In this document: positions 1 to 8,126 of the stretch, in pieces
How the letters are laid out: every line of letters starts with the position of its first letter
Position numbering within the stretch: position 1 is the stretch's first letter
Assembly: GCA_964406605.1 (NCBI GenBank)
Contig: CAYOSF010000004.1
Location: 1-64,000, forward strand
Origin: CAYOSF01 sp964406605
Lineage (GTDB): Bacteria > Chloroflexota > Dehalococcoidia > DSTF01 > RBG-16-68-14
DNA: 64,000 nt
Reading direction: 5' to 3'
The notes under the pieces: model-generated
Databases searched by the model: none
Seen by the model: the letters and a program-made list of their open reading frames with translations, nothing else
Told to the model about the DNA's origin: nothing
Position numbers and translations under genes: made by a program

Positions 1-111
1 CCGTGCGCCCACGAACCGAATCCAGATACCAAATGCGAATACGCCTACACAGAAAAGACACGATTTTGCGAAACAATTACCCTGCTGCTGGCTTCACCGC
101 TCGCCCGTCCG

Positions 112-137
112 GTAGGGGCAGGCTCCCGTGCCTGCCC
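112..137. repeat. REP-like palindrome (GTAGGGGC family)
   Basis: Begins GTAGGGGC; GGGCAGGC (116-123) pairs with GCCTGCCC (130-137) around a 6-nt loop. It shares the outer GTAGGGGC end with other palindromes in the window, but its core differs. Confidence 0.7.
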
Positions 138-390
138 TTCGCGGGCCCCCTATGCCCCAGCCTTCAGAGCTTGCCCTGAGCCGGTCGAAGGGCTGGGGTA
201 CTGTCTCCATCCCCCTCCGCCTCTGCCCGTTCACCCACTGCCATCTCACCGCCCGTCCTTCCCCGACCCTCGACCCTTCACCCTCGACCCTTCACCCTCG
301 ACCCTTTTGCCGTGCCACCCACCCCTTCGCGCTCTCCCGTCCCCGCCGTATCCTGGCCTCGTGGAACCCCGCTTGTGCCGGCTCGGTGGC

Positions 391-414
391 GTAGGGGCGC
401 ACGGCCGTGCGCCC
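391..414. repeat. REP-like palindrome (GTAGGGGC family)
   Basis: GTAGGGGC at 391-398. Bases 395-414 are a perfect 20-bp palindrome, GGGCGCACGG plus its reverse complement. The same palindrome recurs at 56942-56961, and a right half begins the window at base 1. Confidence 0.75.
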
Positions 415-510
415 ACGAACCGAATCCAGATACCAAATGCGAATACGCCTACACAGAAAGACACGATCTTGCGAAACAAACTCCCCGTCCTGAGCATCGT
501 CGCCTGTCCG

Positions 511-536
511 GTAGGGGCAGGCCCCCGCGCCTGCCC
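511..536. repeat. REP-like palindrome (GTAGGGGC family)
   Basis: Near-copy of the unit at 112-137: GTAGGGGCAGGC, a 6-nt loop, then GCCTGCCC. Confidence 0.7.
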
Positions 537-903
537 TTCGCGGGCCCCCAATGCCCCAGCCTTCAGGCTGGGGTGCGACTCCCCACTCTCCCGCGCCTGC
601 CCTTCGGGGGCCCCCTATCCCCCGCCCACAACGGTGTCCGACGACGGTCAATGAAACGAAACGCCGCATTGCGAATCTGGAACGCGTCTCATTTCTAATT
701 GCAATCAACAGGCAACTGGCGCCCGCACCTTCACCGCCCCCTTCTATGCCCCAGCCTTCAGAGCCCGCCCTGAGCCTGTCGAAGGGCTGGGGTACTGTTC
801 TCCTCGCCCGCCGCTTGACCCCCGAAAGGACGCTTGGGATACTGGCAGCCCAGGGGAGCGCAGAGGCTCCACGGAAGCAAACACTGGCAACAGGAGGTAC
901 GCC

Positions 904-1698
904 ATGGACTTGGGACTGGCAGGCCGCACGGTCGTCGTGACGGGCGGCGGGTCGAACATCGGGCGGGCGATCGCTCTCACCTTCGCCCGCGAGGGGGCCA
1001 ACGTCGTGATCGCGGACCTCGACGAGCCGCAGGCCCTCAAGGTAGTGTCCGAGGCGGACGCGGCCAAGGCGGGCGGCCGGACCATCGTCGTCAAGACCGA
1101 CATGACCGACTCGGACCAGGTGAAGGCCCTGATCGCGCGGTCCATCGATGAGTTCGGCCAAGTCCACGTCCTGGTCAACAACGTGGGATGGGTGCTGGAC
1201 CGTCTCTTCCTGGAGCAGGAGCACGAGGAGTGGCGAAAGCTCATCAACGTCAACCTCTGGAGCGTGATCAACAGCATGCACGCCGTCCTGCCGCACATGG
1301 TCGAGCATGGCTACGGCCACATCGTGAGCATCGGCTCGGAGGCGGGACGCATGGGCGAGTACCGGGAGGCGGTCTACGGGGCCTGCAAAGCCGGCATCAT
1401 CGGTCTGTCGAAGGCTCTGGCGAGGGAGGTCGGTCGCTACGGCGTCACGCTCAACGTGGTGTGTCCCGCCCTCACCGTGCCGGACAGCGATGAGGAGTTC
1501 GGCGATCAGAGCATGTGGAAGAACCTCACTCAGTTCTTCGGGCCGGAGGCTCGAGAGAAGGCCACGCAGCGCTACCCCCTGCGACGCCTGGGCACGGCGC
1601 AGGACATCGCCAACGCCGTCCTCTTCCTGGCCTCGGATGCGGCATCGTACGTCACCGGCCAGACGCTGAGCGTGAGCGGCGGCTACACGATGATGTAG
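904..1698 (+). CDS. SDR family NAD(P)-dependent oxidoreductase
   Basis: 264-aa short-chain dehydrogenase/reductase, full length for the classical family. A Rossmann cofactor loop near residues 12-20 reads TGGGSNIGRA, NNVG follows strand 4, and the catalytic Ser (HIVSIGSEAG) and YGACK Tyr/Lys pair are present. The C-terminal GQTLSVSGGY is the usual FabG-like end. Cytosolic oxidation or reduction of an alcohol/keto substrate is expected; the substrate cannot be read from sequence. The start is supported by AGGAGG at 891-896. The amidohydrolase begins 38 bp downstream, so the two are probably cotranscribed and may act on the same compound (inference). Confidence 0.9.
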   Translation: MDLGLAGRTVVVTGGGSNIGRAIALTFAREGANVVIADLDEPQALKVVSEADAAKAGGRTIVVKTDMTDSDQVKALIARSIDEFGQVHVLVNNVGWVLDRLFLEQEHEEWRKLINVNLWSVINSMHAVLPHMVEHGYGHIVSIGSEAGRMGEYREAVYGACKAGIIGLSKALAREVGRYGVTLNVVCPALTVPDSDEEFGDQSMWKNLTQFFGPEAREKATQRYPLRRLGTAQDIANAVLFLASDAASYVTGQTLSVSGGYTMM

Positions 1699-1736
1699 CG
1701 CTCCGCCGGGGCTGGAGCCGGGAGAGGAGAGCAGCC

Positions 1737-2531
1737 ATGAAGGCCATCGACATGCACGTGCACCTGGGCATCGGACCCAGTTCCATGGTGAACGTCCCGG
1801 AGCTTGTCGAACTCTATCGTCGCAACGACGTCCTCGCCGTCCCCATCGCCTGGGACGAGGAGACGCGCACCGGACGCGCCGCGCTCGACAACGATCTGCT
1901 GGCCAAGCATGTCAAGGAGAACGCCGACGTGTTCGTCAGCGGGTGGGGCTGCGTGGACCCCTGGAAGGGTGCCCTGGCGGTGGACGAAGCGGAGCGCGTC
2001 GTCAAGGAGCTGGGGCTCCTGGGCCTCAAGTTCCAGCAGGCCGCCCAGGCCTTCTACCCGAACGACCGGCGCTTCTACCCGCTCTGGGAGAAGATGGCCG
2101 AACTGAAAGCCCCGGTGCTCTTCCACCTTGGGACGACCGGGTACGGCGCGAACCAGCCCGGCGGCGCGGGCATCCACCTGAAGTACACCGAGCCCATACC
2201 CTATCTGGACGACGTGGCCGCCGACTTCCCCGACCTCACGATCGTCGGGGCGCACCCGGCCTGGCCCTGGCAGGAGCAGATGCTGGCCATCGTCGTGCAC
2301 AAGACCAACGTCTACATGGACATCTCCGGGTGGTCACCCAAGTACTTCCCGGAGTCCCTAAAGCGAGAGGTGAACGGGCGGCTTCAGGACCGGGTGATGT
2401 TCGGCTCGGACCACCCGTTCATCCCCCTCGAGCGCTGGCTCGCCGATTTCGAGAGCGAGGGGTACAAGCCCGAGGTGGTGGAGAAGGTGCTCTACAAGAA
2501 CGCCCAGCGCATCCTGGGCATTGGGGTGTAG
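1737..2531 (+). CDS. Amidohydrolase family 2 metal-dependent hydrolase
   Basis: 264 aa, a TIM-barrel amidohydrolase of the ACMSD/decarboxylase-like group. It opens MKAIDMHVHLG, where HVH is the first metal-ligand pair. Later come HLGTT, GAHPAWPW with its conserved His, and FGSDHPF with the catalytic Asp. The ATG at 1737 is chosen because GGAGAGGAG lies just upstream and translation starts immediately before the metal motif; the frame stays open further upstream inside the SDR gene. It probably hydrolyses or decarboxylates a small carboxylate or lactone. It ends 18 bp from the convergent sulfatase gene. Confidence 0.85.
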   Translation: MKAIDMHVHLGIGPSSMVNVPELVELYRRNDVLAVPIAWDEETRTGRAALDNDLLAKHVKENADVFVSGWGCVDPWKGALAVDEAERVVKELGLLGLKFQQAAQAFYPNDRRFYPLWEKMAELKAPVLFHLGTTGYGANQPGGAGIHLKYTEPIPYLDDVAADFPDLTIVGAHPAWPWQEQMLAIVVHKTNVYMDISGWSPKYFPESLKREVNGRLQDRVMFGSDHPFIPLERWLADFESEGYKPEVVEKVLYKNAQRILGIGV

Positions 2532-2549
2532 CGAGCGGCGAAGCTGGCC

Positions 2550-4004
2550 CTAGCTCTCGCGCGCCGCCCGCAGGATCTCCGCCAGCTTGGCGTCGAAGCG
2601 TGGGTCGGTGTCCCAGGGGATCGCGTCCGCTGTCGCCAGCAGCCATTCGAGCACCCGGTCCCGCAGGTCCCGCTCGATCTCGGCCAGCTCGGGATCCCCT
2701 GCGAGATTGGTCTGCTCCCGAGGGTCGCTGGCCCGGTCGTAGAGCTCCGGATCCTCGTACAGGCGGTGGATGTACGTCCATCGCTCCGTCCGGATCGATG
2801 CCGCCTTGCCCACCAAGGTCGGGTCTTCGTGCTGGAGGGCGATCTTGTGGTGATAGGGGAAGCCGGCCTGCTCCAGCAGGTGGCGCTCGTGGGTGGTGAA
2901 GCCGCCCTCCGCGAAGGCTGCGTCGCGATGGGGCAGGGAGGCGTCGCTGAGGAGCGGCACCAGGCTCTGCCCGAAGTGCGTGTGGTGCGCCTCGACCCCG
3001 GCGAGTTCGAGCATCGTCGGTAGAAGGTCGACCAGCTCCACCAGCGCGTCGCAGACCGCGCCGTGGCTCGTGTCGGGCGCCGAGATGACCAGCGGGTTCC
3101 GCAGGAGGCAGTCGTCGAGCCCGGAGGCCCACTTCTCGATCAGGCCGAAGTCGCCCATGTACTCGCCGTGGTCCGCGAAGAAGGCGGTCACCGTACGGTC
3201 CGCGACTCCGGCCTGCTCGACCGCCCGCATCACCCTTCCGAGCTGATCGTCGACCCGGGATACCATCCCGTAGTAGGTGGCCATGATCTCCGCCCAATCG
3301 CCCGGCTCCAGGCGCCCGGTGCCGTAGCGGTCGCGGATCGCCCGCATGAAGCGCGGCTTCCTCTCGAGCAGCGCCGGCGTGGGCGCCGGCATTTTCGACC
3401 TGTCGTGCAGCGAGTACCACGGCTCCTCCACCTCGAAGGGAGGATGAGGAAAGACGAGAGGGATGAAGAGCAGCCAGGGCTCCCTCGGCTTGCCGGCCAG
3501 CCACGTCTCCGCGGTCTGCACGGCCGCCTCATCCAGGTCCATCACCACGCCGTCGGCGTCTCGACGGCCGTGGTAGAAGGTGTTCGAGAATTTGTGCTCC
3601 CGCGGGTAGGGAGAGCGGTGGAACACCGTCTTCGGCGGCACTATGAAGCCGTAGAAGTCGGTGCTTTTCTCGACTACGCCGGGAGCGAAGGTGTCTCCGC
3701 GCATGCCCGCCCAGGCGACGTTATATCCGGCGTCCTTCAGCATCTTGAGCAGGTTCGGCTCCCAGGGCTTCAGCAGGTTTGTGAGCGTTCGGTGTCCGGA
3801 GACGTGAGGGTACCAGCCTGTGAAGATGGAGACCCGGCTGGGCGAGCAGACGCTGTTCTGGCAGAACGCCTGGCTGAACGCCGTACCCCGGGCGGCCAGC
3901 GCGTCGATATTGGGGGTCTGCGCGACCGGATTGCCGAACGCGCCGACCGCGTCGGCCCGCAGTTGGTCGGGCATGAACAGCAGGAAGTTGGGACGGTCAG
4001 CCAT
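2550..4004 (-). CDS. Type I sulfatase, Cys-type
   Basis: 484-aa alkaline-phosphatase-superfamily sulfatase. The N-terminus FLLFMPDQLRAD gives the first metal-binding segment. C53-S-P-S-R is the formylglycine motif in its Cys form, and FADHGEYMGDFGL is the later metal-binding segment. It hydrolyses sulfate esters (or a related phosphonate/phosphate) after Cys53 is oxidised to formylglycine. The gene just upstream on the same strand is an anaerobic sulfatase maturase, which fits exactly. No signal peptide is evident, so it appears cytoplasmic. A TATGAT hexamer lies upstream on the coding strand at 4016-4021 but no good -35 or SD is visible; readthrough from upstream is likely. Confidence 0.9.
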   Translation of the reverse strand: MADRPNFLLFMPDQLRADAVGAFGNPVAQTPNIDALAARGTAFSQAFCQNSVCSPSRVSIFTGWYPHVSGHRTLTNLLKPWEPNLLKMLKDAGYNVAWAGMRGDTFAPGVVEKSTDFYGFIVPPKTVFHRSPYPREHKFSNTFYHGRRDADGVVMDLDEAAVQTAETWLAGKPREPWLLFIPLVFPHPPFEVEEPWYSLHDRSKMPAPTPALLERKPRFMRAIRDRYGTGRLEPGDWAEIMATYYGMVSRVDDQLGRVMRAVEQAGVADRTVTAFFADHGEYMGDFGLIEKWASGLDDCLLRNPLVISAPDTSHGAVCDALVELVDLLPTMLELAGVEAHHTHFGQSLVPLLSDASLPHRDAAFAEGGFTTHERHLLEQAGFPYHHKIALQHEDPTLVGKAASIRTERWTYIHRLYEDPELYDRASDPREQTNLAGDPELAEIERDLRDRVLEWLLATADAIPWDTDPRFDAKLAEILRAARES

Positions 4005-4078
4005 GAGCGCTACGGATCATACCACGCGTCGGTGTGGCGCTGGCTCTCGGAGGTAGCGTTTCTTGTGTGAGGGTGGCT

Positions 4079-5347
4079 TCATCCGATCTGCTGGAAGACG
4101 TAGGAGTCCGACAGCAGCGGATCGCCGCAGCAGGCCTTGAACTTGCGGCCGCTGCGGCACGGGCACGGGTCGTTTCGCCCCGGGCGCGGTCGGTTTCTCG
4201 ACCCGGCAAGCTGAAGCTGCTCCTGGTACCGCACGCGGTTCAGTATCCGATCGCGCAGCGACCGGAGACGTTCATCGGCATGGCCGAAGAACCGCTTGTA
4301 GCTCCGGCAGAAGTACTCAGGCATCGTCTGTCCGTCCTCCAGGGTTGAGCGGTTCCTGGGGCACCCTCCCTTGCAAAGGGTCTTCCATTCGCATGCCTGG
4401 CACGCCGCGGGCAGAGGCTGTTTCTGCCCGGCGAATCTGCGTCGAGCCTCACTCTCCGCCATGGCGCGCAGGGGGTCCGACAAGATGTTGCCGAGCTTCC
4501 ACTCCGGATGGACGTAGAAGTCGCAGGGGTACACGTCCCCGTTGTATTCGACCACGAGGGCGGTACTGCAGACGTCTCCGTGCACGCACATCTCGTTCGG
4601 TGTGCCCAGGTAGGATTGGAGGAAGTTGTCGAAGGCGCGGACGGAGATCCTGGGCCTCCCGTTCTCGTACCACTGGTCGAAGACCTGTAGCAGGAACTCG
4701 CCGTAGGACTCGGCGCTGATCGAGTAGGTCGCGCGCTTGTCCGGCTCGACGGACTGGAAGCCCATGGACGGTATGAACTGAATGTAGGTGAAGCCCTCTC
4801 GGCGGTAGAAGCGCATCAGCTCCTGCGCCCTATCCACGTTGTGAGGCCCGACGACGCACAGGATGTTGAATTCGACGCCGTCGCGGCGGAGCACGTCGAT
4901 CCCGGCCATCACTCGCCGGAAGGACCCATGGCCGCCGCGGTCCTTGCGCTCGGAATCGTGCACCTCCTCCGGCCCGTCGAGGCTCACACCGACGAGGAAC
5001 CGGTGCTCCTTGAGGAAGCTACCCCACCCTTGGTCGAGCAGGATCCCGTTCGTCTGCAACGAGTTGCTGATGATGGTGCCCGGCCGCGCGTGGCTCTTCT
5101 GCAGATCGATCGCGCCGCGAAAGAACTCGAGTCCAGCAAGCGTGGGCTCGCCGCCCTGCCAGGCGAACCCGGCCTGGCGGATGTCGGCGACGTAGTCCAT
5201 GTACTGAGGCACCAGCGTCTCGAGCATGCCGGGCTCGATCCGCCTCCTGACGCGCGTCCCCTCCAGGGACTCCCGATAGTAGCAGTAGCTGCAGTCCAGG
5301 TTGCAGTCGGTGGAGACGGTCTTGAACAGGATGGAGAGCGGAGGCAT
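4079..5347 (-). CDS. Anaerobic sulfatase-maturating radical SAM/SPASM enzyme with SEC-C tail
   Basis: 422 aa. C15-x3-C19-x2-C22 (CNLDCSYC) is the radical SAM cluster motif. The middle follows the anSME pattern (FAWQGGEPTLAG, SNSLQTNG, VSLDGPEEVHD). Two SPASM cluster segments follow (CVHGDVC..YPCDFY and CQACEWKTLCKGGCP). It oxidises the Cys of CxPxR sulfatases to formylglycine without oxygen, matching the sulfatase 74 bp downstream. Unusually, about 25 C-terminal residues form a SEC-C zinc motif (GRNDPCPCRSGRKFKACCG), typical of SecA and other proteins as a binding module. The start is supported by GGAGG upstream of the ATG. Confidence 0.92.
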   Translation of the reverse strand: MPPLSILFKTVSTDCNLDCSYCYYRESLEGTRVRRRIEPGMLETLVPQYMDYVADIRQAGFAWQGGEPTLAGLEFFRGAIDLQKSHARPGTIISNSLQTNGILLDQGWGSFLKEHRFLVGVSLDGPEEVHDSERKDRGGHGSFRRVMAGIDVLRRDGVEFNILCVVGPHNVDRAQELMRFYRREGFTYIQFIPSMGFQSVEPDKRATYSISAESYGEFLLQVFDQWYENGRPRISVRAFDNFLQSYLGTPNEMCVHGDVCSTALVVEYNGDVYPCDFYVHPEWKLGNILSDPLRAMAESEARRRFAGQKQPLPAACQACEWKTLCKGGCPRNRSTLEDGQTMPEYFCRSYKRFFGHADERLRSLRDRILNRVRYQEQLQLAGSRNRPRPGRNDPCPCRSGRKFKACCGDPLLSDSYVFQQIG

Positions 5348-5438
5348 CTATCCTCCACCATAGCGCATCGTTGTGGGTCGGAGCGGGGACCCATGAGTAC
5401 GGCAACTCTCGCCGCGCCGGGAGTGAGCAATGCCCGTC

Positions 5439-6614
5439 CTACGCCTTCACACGCTCGCCCAGCAGGTTCAGCTTGTAGCGGCGGATGTCCTCGGGAGGTA
5501 TGGTCCTGCCGTCCGGGTAGGTGAAGACGAGCGCGTCCTCAGGGCACTGGACCACGCACGCCCCGCACTGGACGCACCCTTCGCTCGAAACGATGGACGC
5601 CTTGTGCAGCTTGGGATCTACCGAGAACAGGTTCTTGGGGCAGACCTGCTCGCACATGGCTTTGCCGGTGCACCGCTCCTCGAACAATCGCACTGTGAGC
5701 AGACGGTCCTCGTGCAGGCCGCTCTTGTAGATCGGCGTGCTGCCGGTCAGGTCCAGGCTGATGAGGAGAGTGATGGCCAGGCCGGCCAGCCCCCAGCCAA
5801 TCAGCGAGCTCCAATTCCCGTCGCCCATCCACCAGACATAGGCGGCCAGGGCGGCGAGGAAGAGGACGTATACGGCCAAGCTGGCGCGTAGTCGGGGATC
5901 AAAGACGATCAAGTAGCGCGCCCACCGGGAGTTCCCGTCGCTTTCGCCCGAAGCGCCTGCTGTCCCGGTGAGCTGGCCGGGTAGCCAGGGAAAGGCTGCA
6001 AAGGTGAAGACGGCGATGCCCCAGACGGCAGCCAAGAAGGGCAGGACAAGCCAGCGCCACCAGATCAACAGAGGCACCAAGGGCACAATCGACATCGGGA
6101 AGGCCCACATGACCGCCATCTCCAATCGATCCCGCAGATCGAAGCGGACCGTGCGCATCTCCGGAGTCTTCTTGTAGTGATCCGCCACGTAGTCGGGAAT
6201 GTCCGCGGCGCGCACCGGCCCGAACACGACCCGCCAGCCTGTCCGCTCCTCCACTTCTCGCCGTTCCACTCCCGTTGCAGCAAGTTGGGGCAGGACCAGT
6301 CGCCGGTGGTCGACTAGGTCCGAGATGTCGCTGGTCTTGATCACGGAGACGACCTCGTTGGCCGTCAGGTGCCCTCCTGCGGCGGCGCACCACACGTTGA
6401 TGCCGCGGGTCGGTGCCACGAGCAGGTAGCAGTCGAGCCCGCGTAATGCGCGACGAACACGGCGTACCGTGAGGTCGAAGTTACACGTCAGGAATACCGG
6501 CGAGTCGCGTCCCGGGTTGCCGACGCGAAGCAGGCCGGTGCGGCCGGCGAAGGGGAGAACGCGGAGACCGGTCTGCAGCGCGTCCTTCAGTAGGTCGACG
6601 AGAGCCGAAAGCAA
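5439..6614 (-). CDS. HgcA-HgcB-like fused corrinoid/ferredoxin membrane protein
   Basis: 391 aa. Residues 30-165 match the HgcA corrinoid-binding domain: VGNPGRDSPVFLT, then GINVWCA (N73-V-W-C76-A), the cap-helix motif whose Cys is the lower cobalt ligand in HgcA, then HRRLVLPQLAATGV and FGPVRAADIPDY. Residues 165-290 hold several hydrophobic helices as in the HgcA membrane domain. The C-terminus (315-360) is an HgcB-like ferredoxin. Its second motif is complete (C347-x2-C-x2-C-x3-CP), but the first, C315-x5-C321-x3-C325-P, has Lys where the second Cys should be. HgcB's terminal Cys pair is missing. HgcAB methylates mercury; whether this relative does is unknown. Translation starts at TTG with AGGAAGG upstream, 2 bp after the methyltransferase stop. 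Confidence 0.85.
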   Translation of the reverse strand: MLSALVDLLKDALQTGLRVLPFAGRTGLLRVGNPGRDSPVFLTCNFDLTVRRVRRALRGLDCYLLVAPTRGINVWCAAAGGHLTANEVVSVIKTSDISDLVDHRRLVLPQLAATGVERREVEERTGWRVVFGPVRAADIPDYVADHYKKTPEMRTVRFDLRDRLEMAVMWAFPMSIVPLVPLLIWWRWLVLPFLAAVWGIAVFTFAAFPWLPGQLTGTAGASGESDGNSRWARYLIVFDPRLRASLAVYVLFLAALAAYVWWMGDGNWSSLIGWGLAGLAITLLISLDLTGSTPIYKSGLHEDRLLTVRLFEERCTGKAMCEQVCPKNLFSVDPKLHKASIVSSEGCVQCGACVVQCPEDALVFTYPDGRTIPPEDIRRYKLNLLGERVKA

Positions 6615-6616
6615 GA

Positions 6617-7282
6617 CTAGCCTTCCTCGCTCTGTGTCGCGACGATGAGCTCAAGTCCACCGAAAAGGCTCCGCTCGATGTCGACGATGTTGAAGCCGGC
6701 ATCGGCGATCCTCCCTTCCAGATCGGTCACCGCCCTGGTGGTTGTTTGGGTGAGGACGTAGGTCAGCACAACCAGGGGTAGGCGCACTGCGCGGCTCAGG
6801 AGACGGAGCGGCCACGTCCGGGGGACGACTTCGTCCGCGACTACCAAGCGACCACCCTTGCGAAGCAACCGGCGGCATGCGCGCAGGACGAAGCGCTGTT
6901 CCTCATCCGACAGTTCGCTGAACACCAGGCTGCTCATCACCACGTCGAAGCTGTGCGCGGGGAACGTCTCGTCCAGATCGATCGCGGACATCTGCCGCAG
7001 CTCCACTTGGTCTTTCAGGCCAGCCGCGGCGAGCTTCTCCCTCGCCACGTCCAGCATGCGGGGCGAGACGTCGATGCCGGCAACTCGGCCTCCTCTTTGG
7101 GCGCAGCGCAGCGCAAGCGAGCCGGTGCCGCAACCGATGTCGAGGACGCGGTCGTCTGCTTCGACCTGCTCCGCCATCCGTGCGTGTATCCGTTCGCTCC
7201 GTCCTAAAGAGAGAAGCCGGATGCCCGCGTCGTAGCGACGGGGCGCCGACTCCAGCAGCCGCATGATGACGAAGCTGCTCAT
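6617..7282 (-). CDS. Class I SAM-dependent methyltransferase
   Basis: 221 aa. Motif I is VLDIGCGTGSLALRCA, followed by GIDVSPRMLDVAREK (motif II) and a later GGRLVVADEV strand, the type-11 methyltransferase fold. The C-terminal third has a hydrophobic stretch (RLPLVVLTYVL) often seen in lipid, quinone or corrinoid-linked members; the substrate is not readable. It overlaps the tetR stop by 4 bp (ATGA) and is followed after 2 bp by the HgcA-like gene, so all three are translationally coupled. A role in the same methyl-transfer process as the HgcA-like protein is inference. Confidence 0.85.
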   Translation of the reverse strand: MSSFVIMRLLESAPRRYDAGIRLLSLGRSERIHARMAEQVEADDRVLDIGCGTGSLALRCAQRGGRVAGIDVSPRMLDVAREKLAAAGLKDQVELRQMSAIDLDETFPAHSFDVVMSSLVFSELSDEEQRFVLRACRRLLRKGGRLVVADEVVPRTWPLRLLSRAVRLPLVVLTYVLTQTTTRAVTDLEGRIADAGFNIVDIERSLFGGLELIVATQSEEG

Positions 7283-7899
7283 CCTTCGCCGTCTTTCGGT
7301 GCAGCGTGCGCGGCGCCGTCAAGGAACACCGTGACCGCCAACTCCGGGATCTCCGTCAAGGCAGGCCAGGTTTCCTGGGATCCCCAGTGGTGCACGTACA
7401 GCAGCGTCAAGAGGCCTACGAACATCAGCGCAAGCTGGTCTGCCGGACGGTCATCCCGCACCTCCCCCGCAGCGACTCCGTCCGCCAGGACTTGTTCGAT
7501 TGCGCTTAGGAAAGGAGCGAGGTGCTCGGCGACAAGAGGATACGTCTCATGCCGGAAGCTCATCGCCTCTCGAACGAGGACCTTCATGAAGCCTTCCTCT
7601 TGACGAAGGACTTCGACATCGGCGGCCGCTAGGGACTCGAGGCGTTCTCGAACCGATCCGTGGTGCTCGCTGCCGGAGTAGATGTCGATGGCGCGCCGAC
7701 ACGCCTCTGTCAGCACCTCGGCGAAGAGCTCTTCCTTGCTTCGGAAGTAGTTGTAGAGCGTGCCCTTGGCGTAGCCCGCGTCCAGCGAAATGGCGTCCAC
7801 GTTCGCGCCGTCCAGGCCGTGACTGGCGAAATGTCGTGCCGCGGCCTCCAATAGGCGCTCTCTCGCATCTCTCTTCGCTGCGGCGGTAGTCCGTGCCAT
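7279..7899 (-). CDS. TetR/AcrR family transcriptional regulator
   Basis: 206 aa. The N-terminal TetR HTH is clear: RERLLEAAARHFASHGLDG, then AGYAKGTLYNYFRSKEELF at residues 43-61. The rest is the helical ligand-binding and dimerisation domain. It is first in a minus-strand operon with the methyltransferase and HgcA-like protein. A perfect inverted repeat at 7911-7938 lies 11 bp before the ATG, so autorepression of the operon is likely. The ligand is unknown. Confidence 0.92.
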   Translation of the reverse strand: MARTTAAAKRDARERLLEAAARHFASHGLDGANVDAISLDAGYAKGTLYNYFRSKEELFAEVLTEACRRAIDIYSGSEHHGSVRERLESLAAADVEVLRQEEGFMKVLVREAMSFRHETYPLVAEHLAPFLSAIEQVLADGVAAGEVRDDRPADQLALMFVGLLTLLYVHHWGSQETWPALTEIPELAVTVFLDGAAHAAPKDGEG

Positions 7900-7910
7900 G
7901 TCTCTTGCCT

Positions 7911-7938
7911 TAATATGGGTGACTCCTCACCCATATTA
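7911..7938. promoter_or_regulatory. Perfect 28-bp dyad, probable TetR operator
   Basis: TAATATGGGTGA at 7911-7922 and its exact reverse complement at 7927-7938, separated by CTCC. Two uninterrupted 12-bp arms in the tetR upstream region are typical of a TetR dimer site. It is AT-rich against a GC-rich background and lies where promoter elements would fall. Confidence 0.85.
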
Positions 7939-8126
7939 GCATGAATCGTGCTGCCTCGGCAAGGATCTACTGAGAGCGCCGCATCGGAGAGCGGCCGCGC
8001 GCTGCGATCTTCGTCTGGATGCCCAGTTGTCGCATGATGAGCCAGCAGCCTCCTCTCCGGACCAGGTGTGCTCTGGGCCGGCGGGCGGCCCGCGGATAGA
8101 CTGTTGCGGGAAAGGCGCCCTCCGCA

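Larger units (their letters stand above)
1..890. repeat. Non-coding dispersed-repeat tract
   Basis: About 0.9 kb without a credible gene. It is a mosaic of repeat units. Bases 1-82 recur almost exactly at 405-481 (same orientation) and, diverged and inverted, at 46656-46729 and 56871-56940. A unit beginning CCCCAGCCTTCAGAG occurs at about 152-200 and again at about 750-796; its ends can pair (CCCCAGCC with GGCTGGGG) as a hairpin, and a short version lies at 552-571. Palindromic REP-like units sit at 112-137, 391-414 and 511-536. Open frames here are low-complexity P/R/A-rich translations of the repeats. The last bases hold the ribosome binding site of the first gene. Confidence 0.8.

Noticed and set aside
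292..1320. A 342-codon minus-strand frame over the start of the window
   Set aside because: It covers repeats and the antisense of a well-supported SDR gene; composition is an artefact of high GC.
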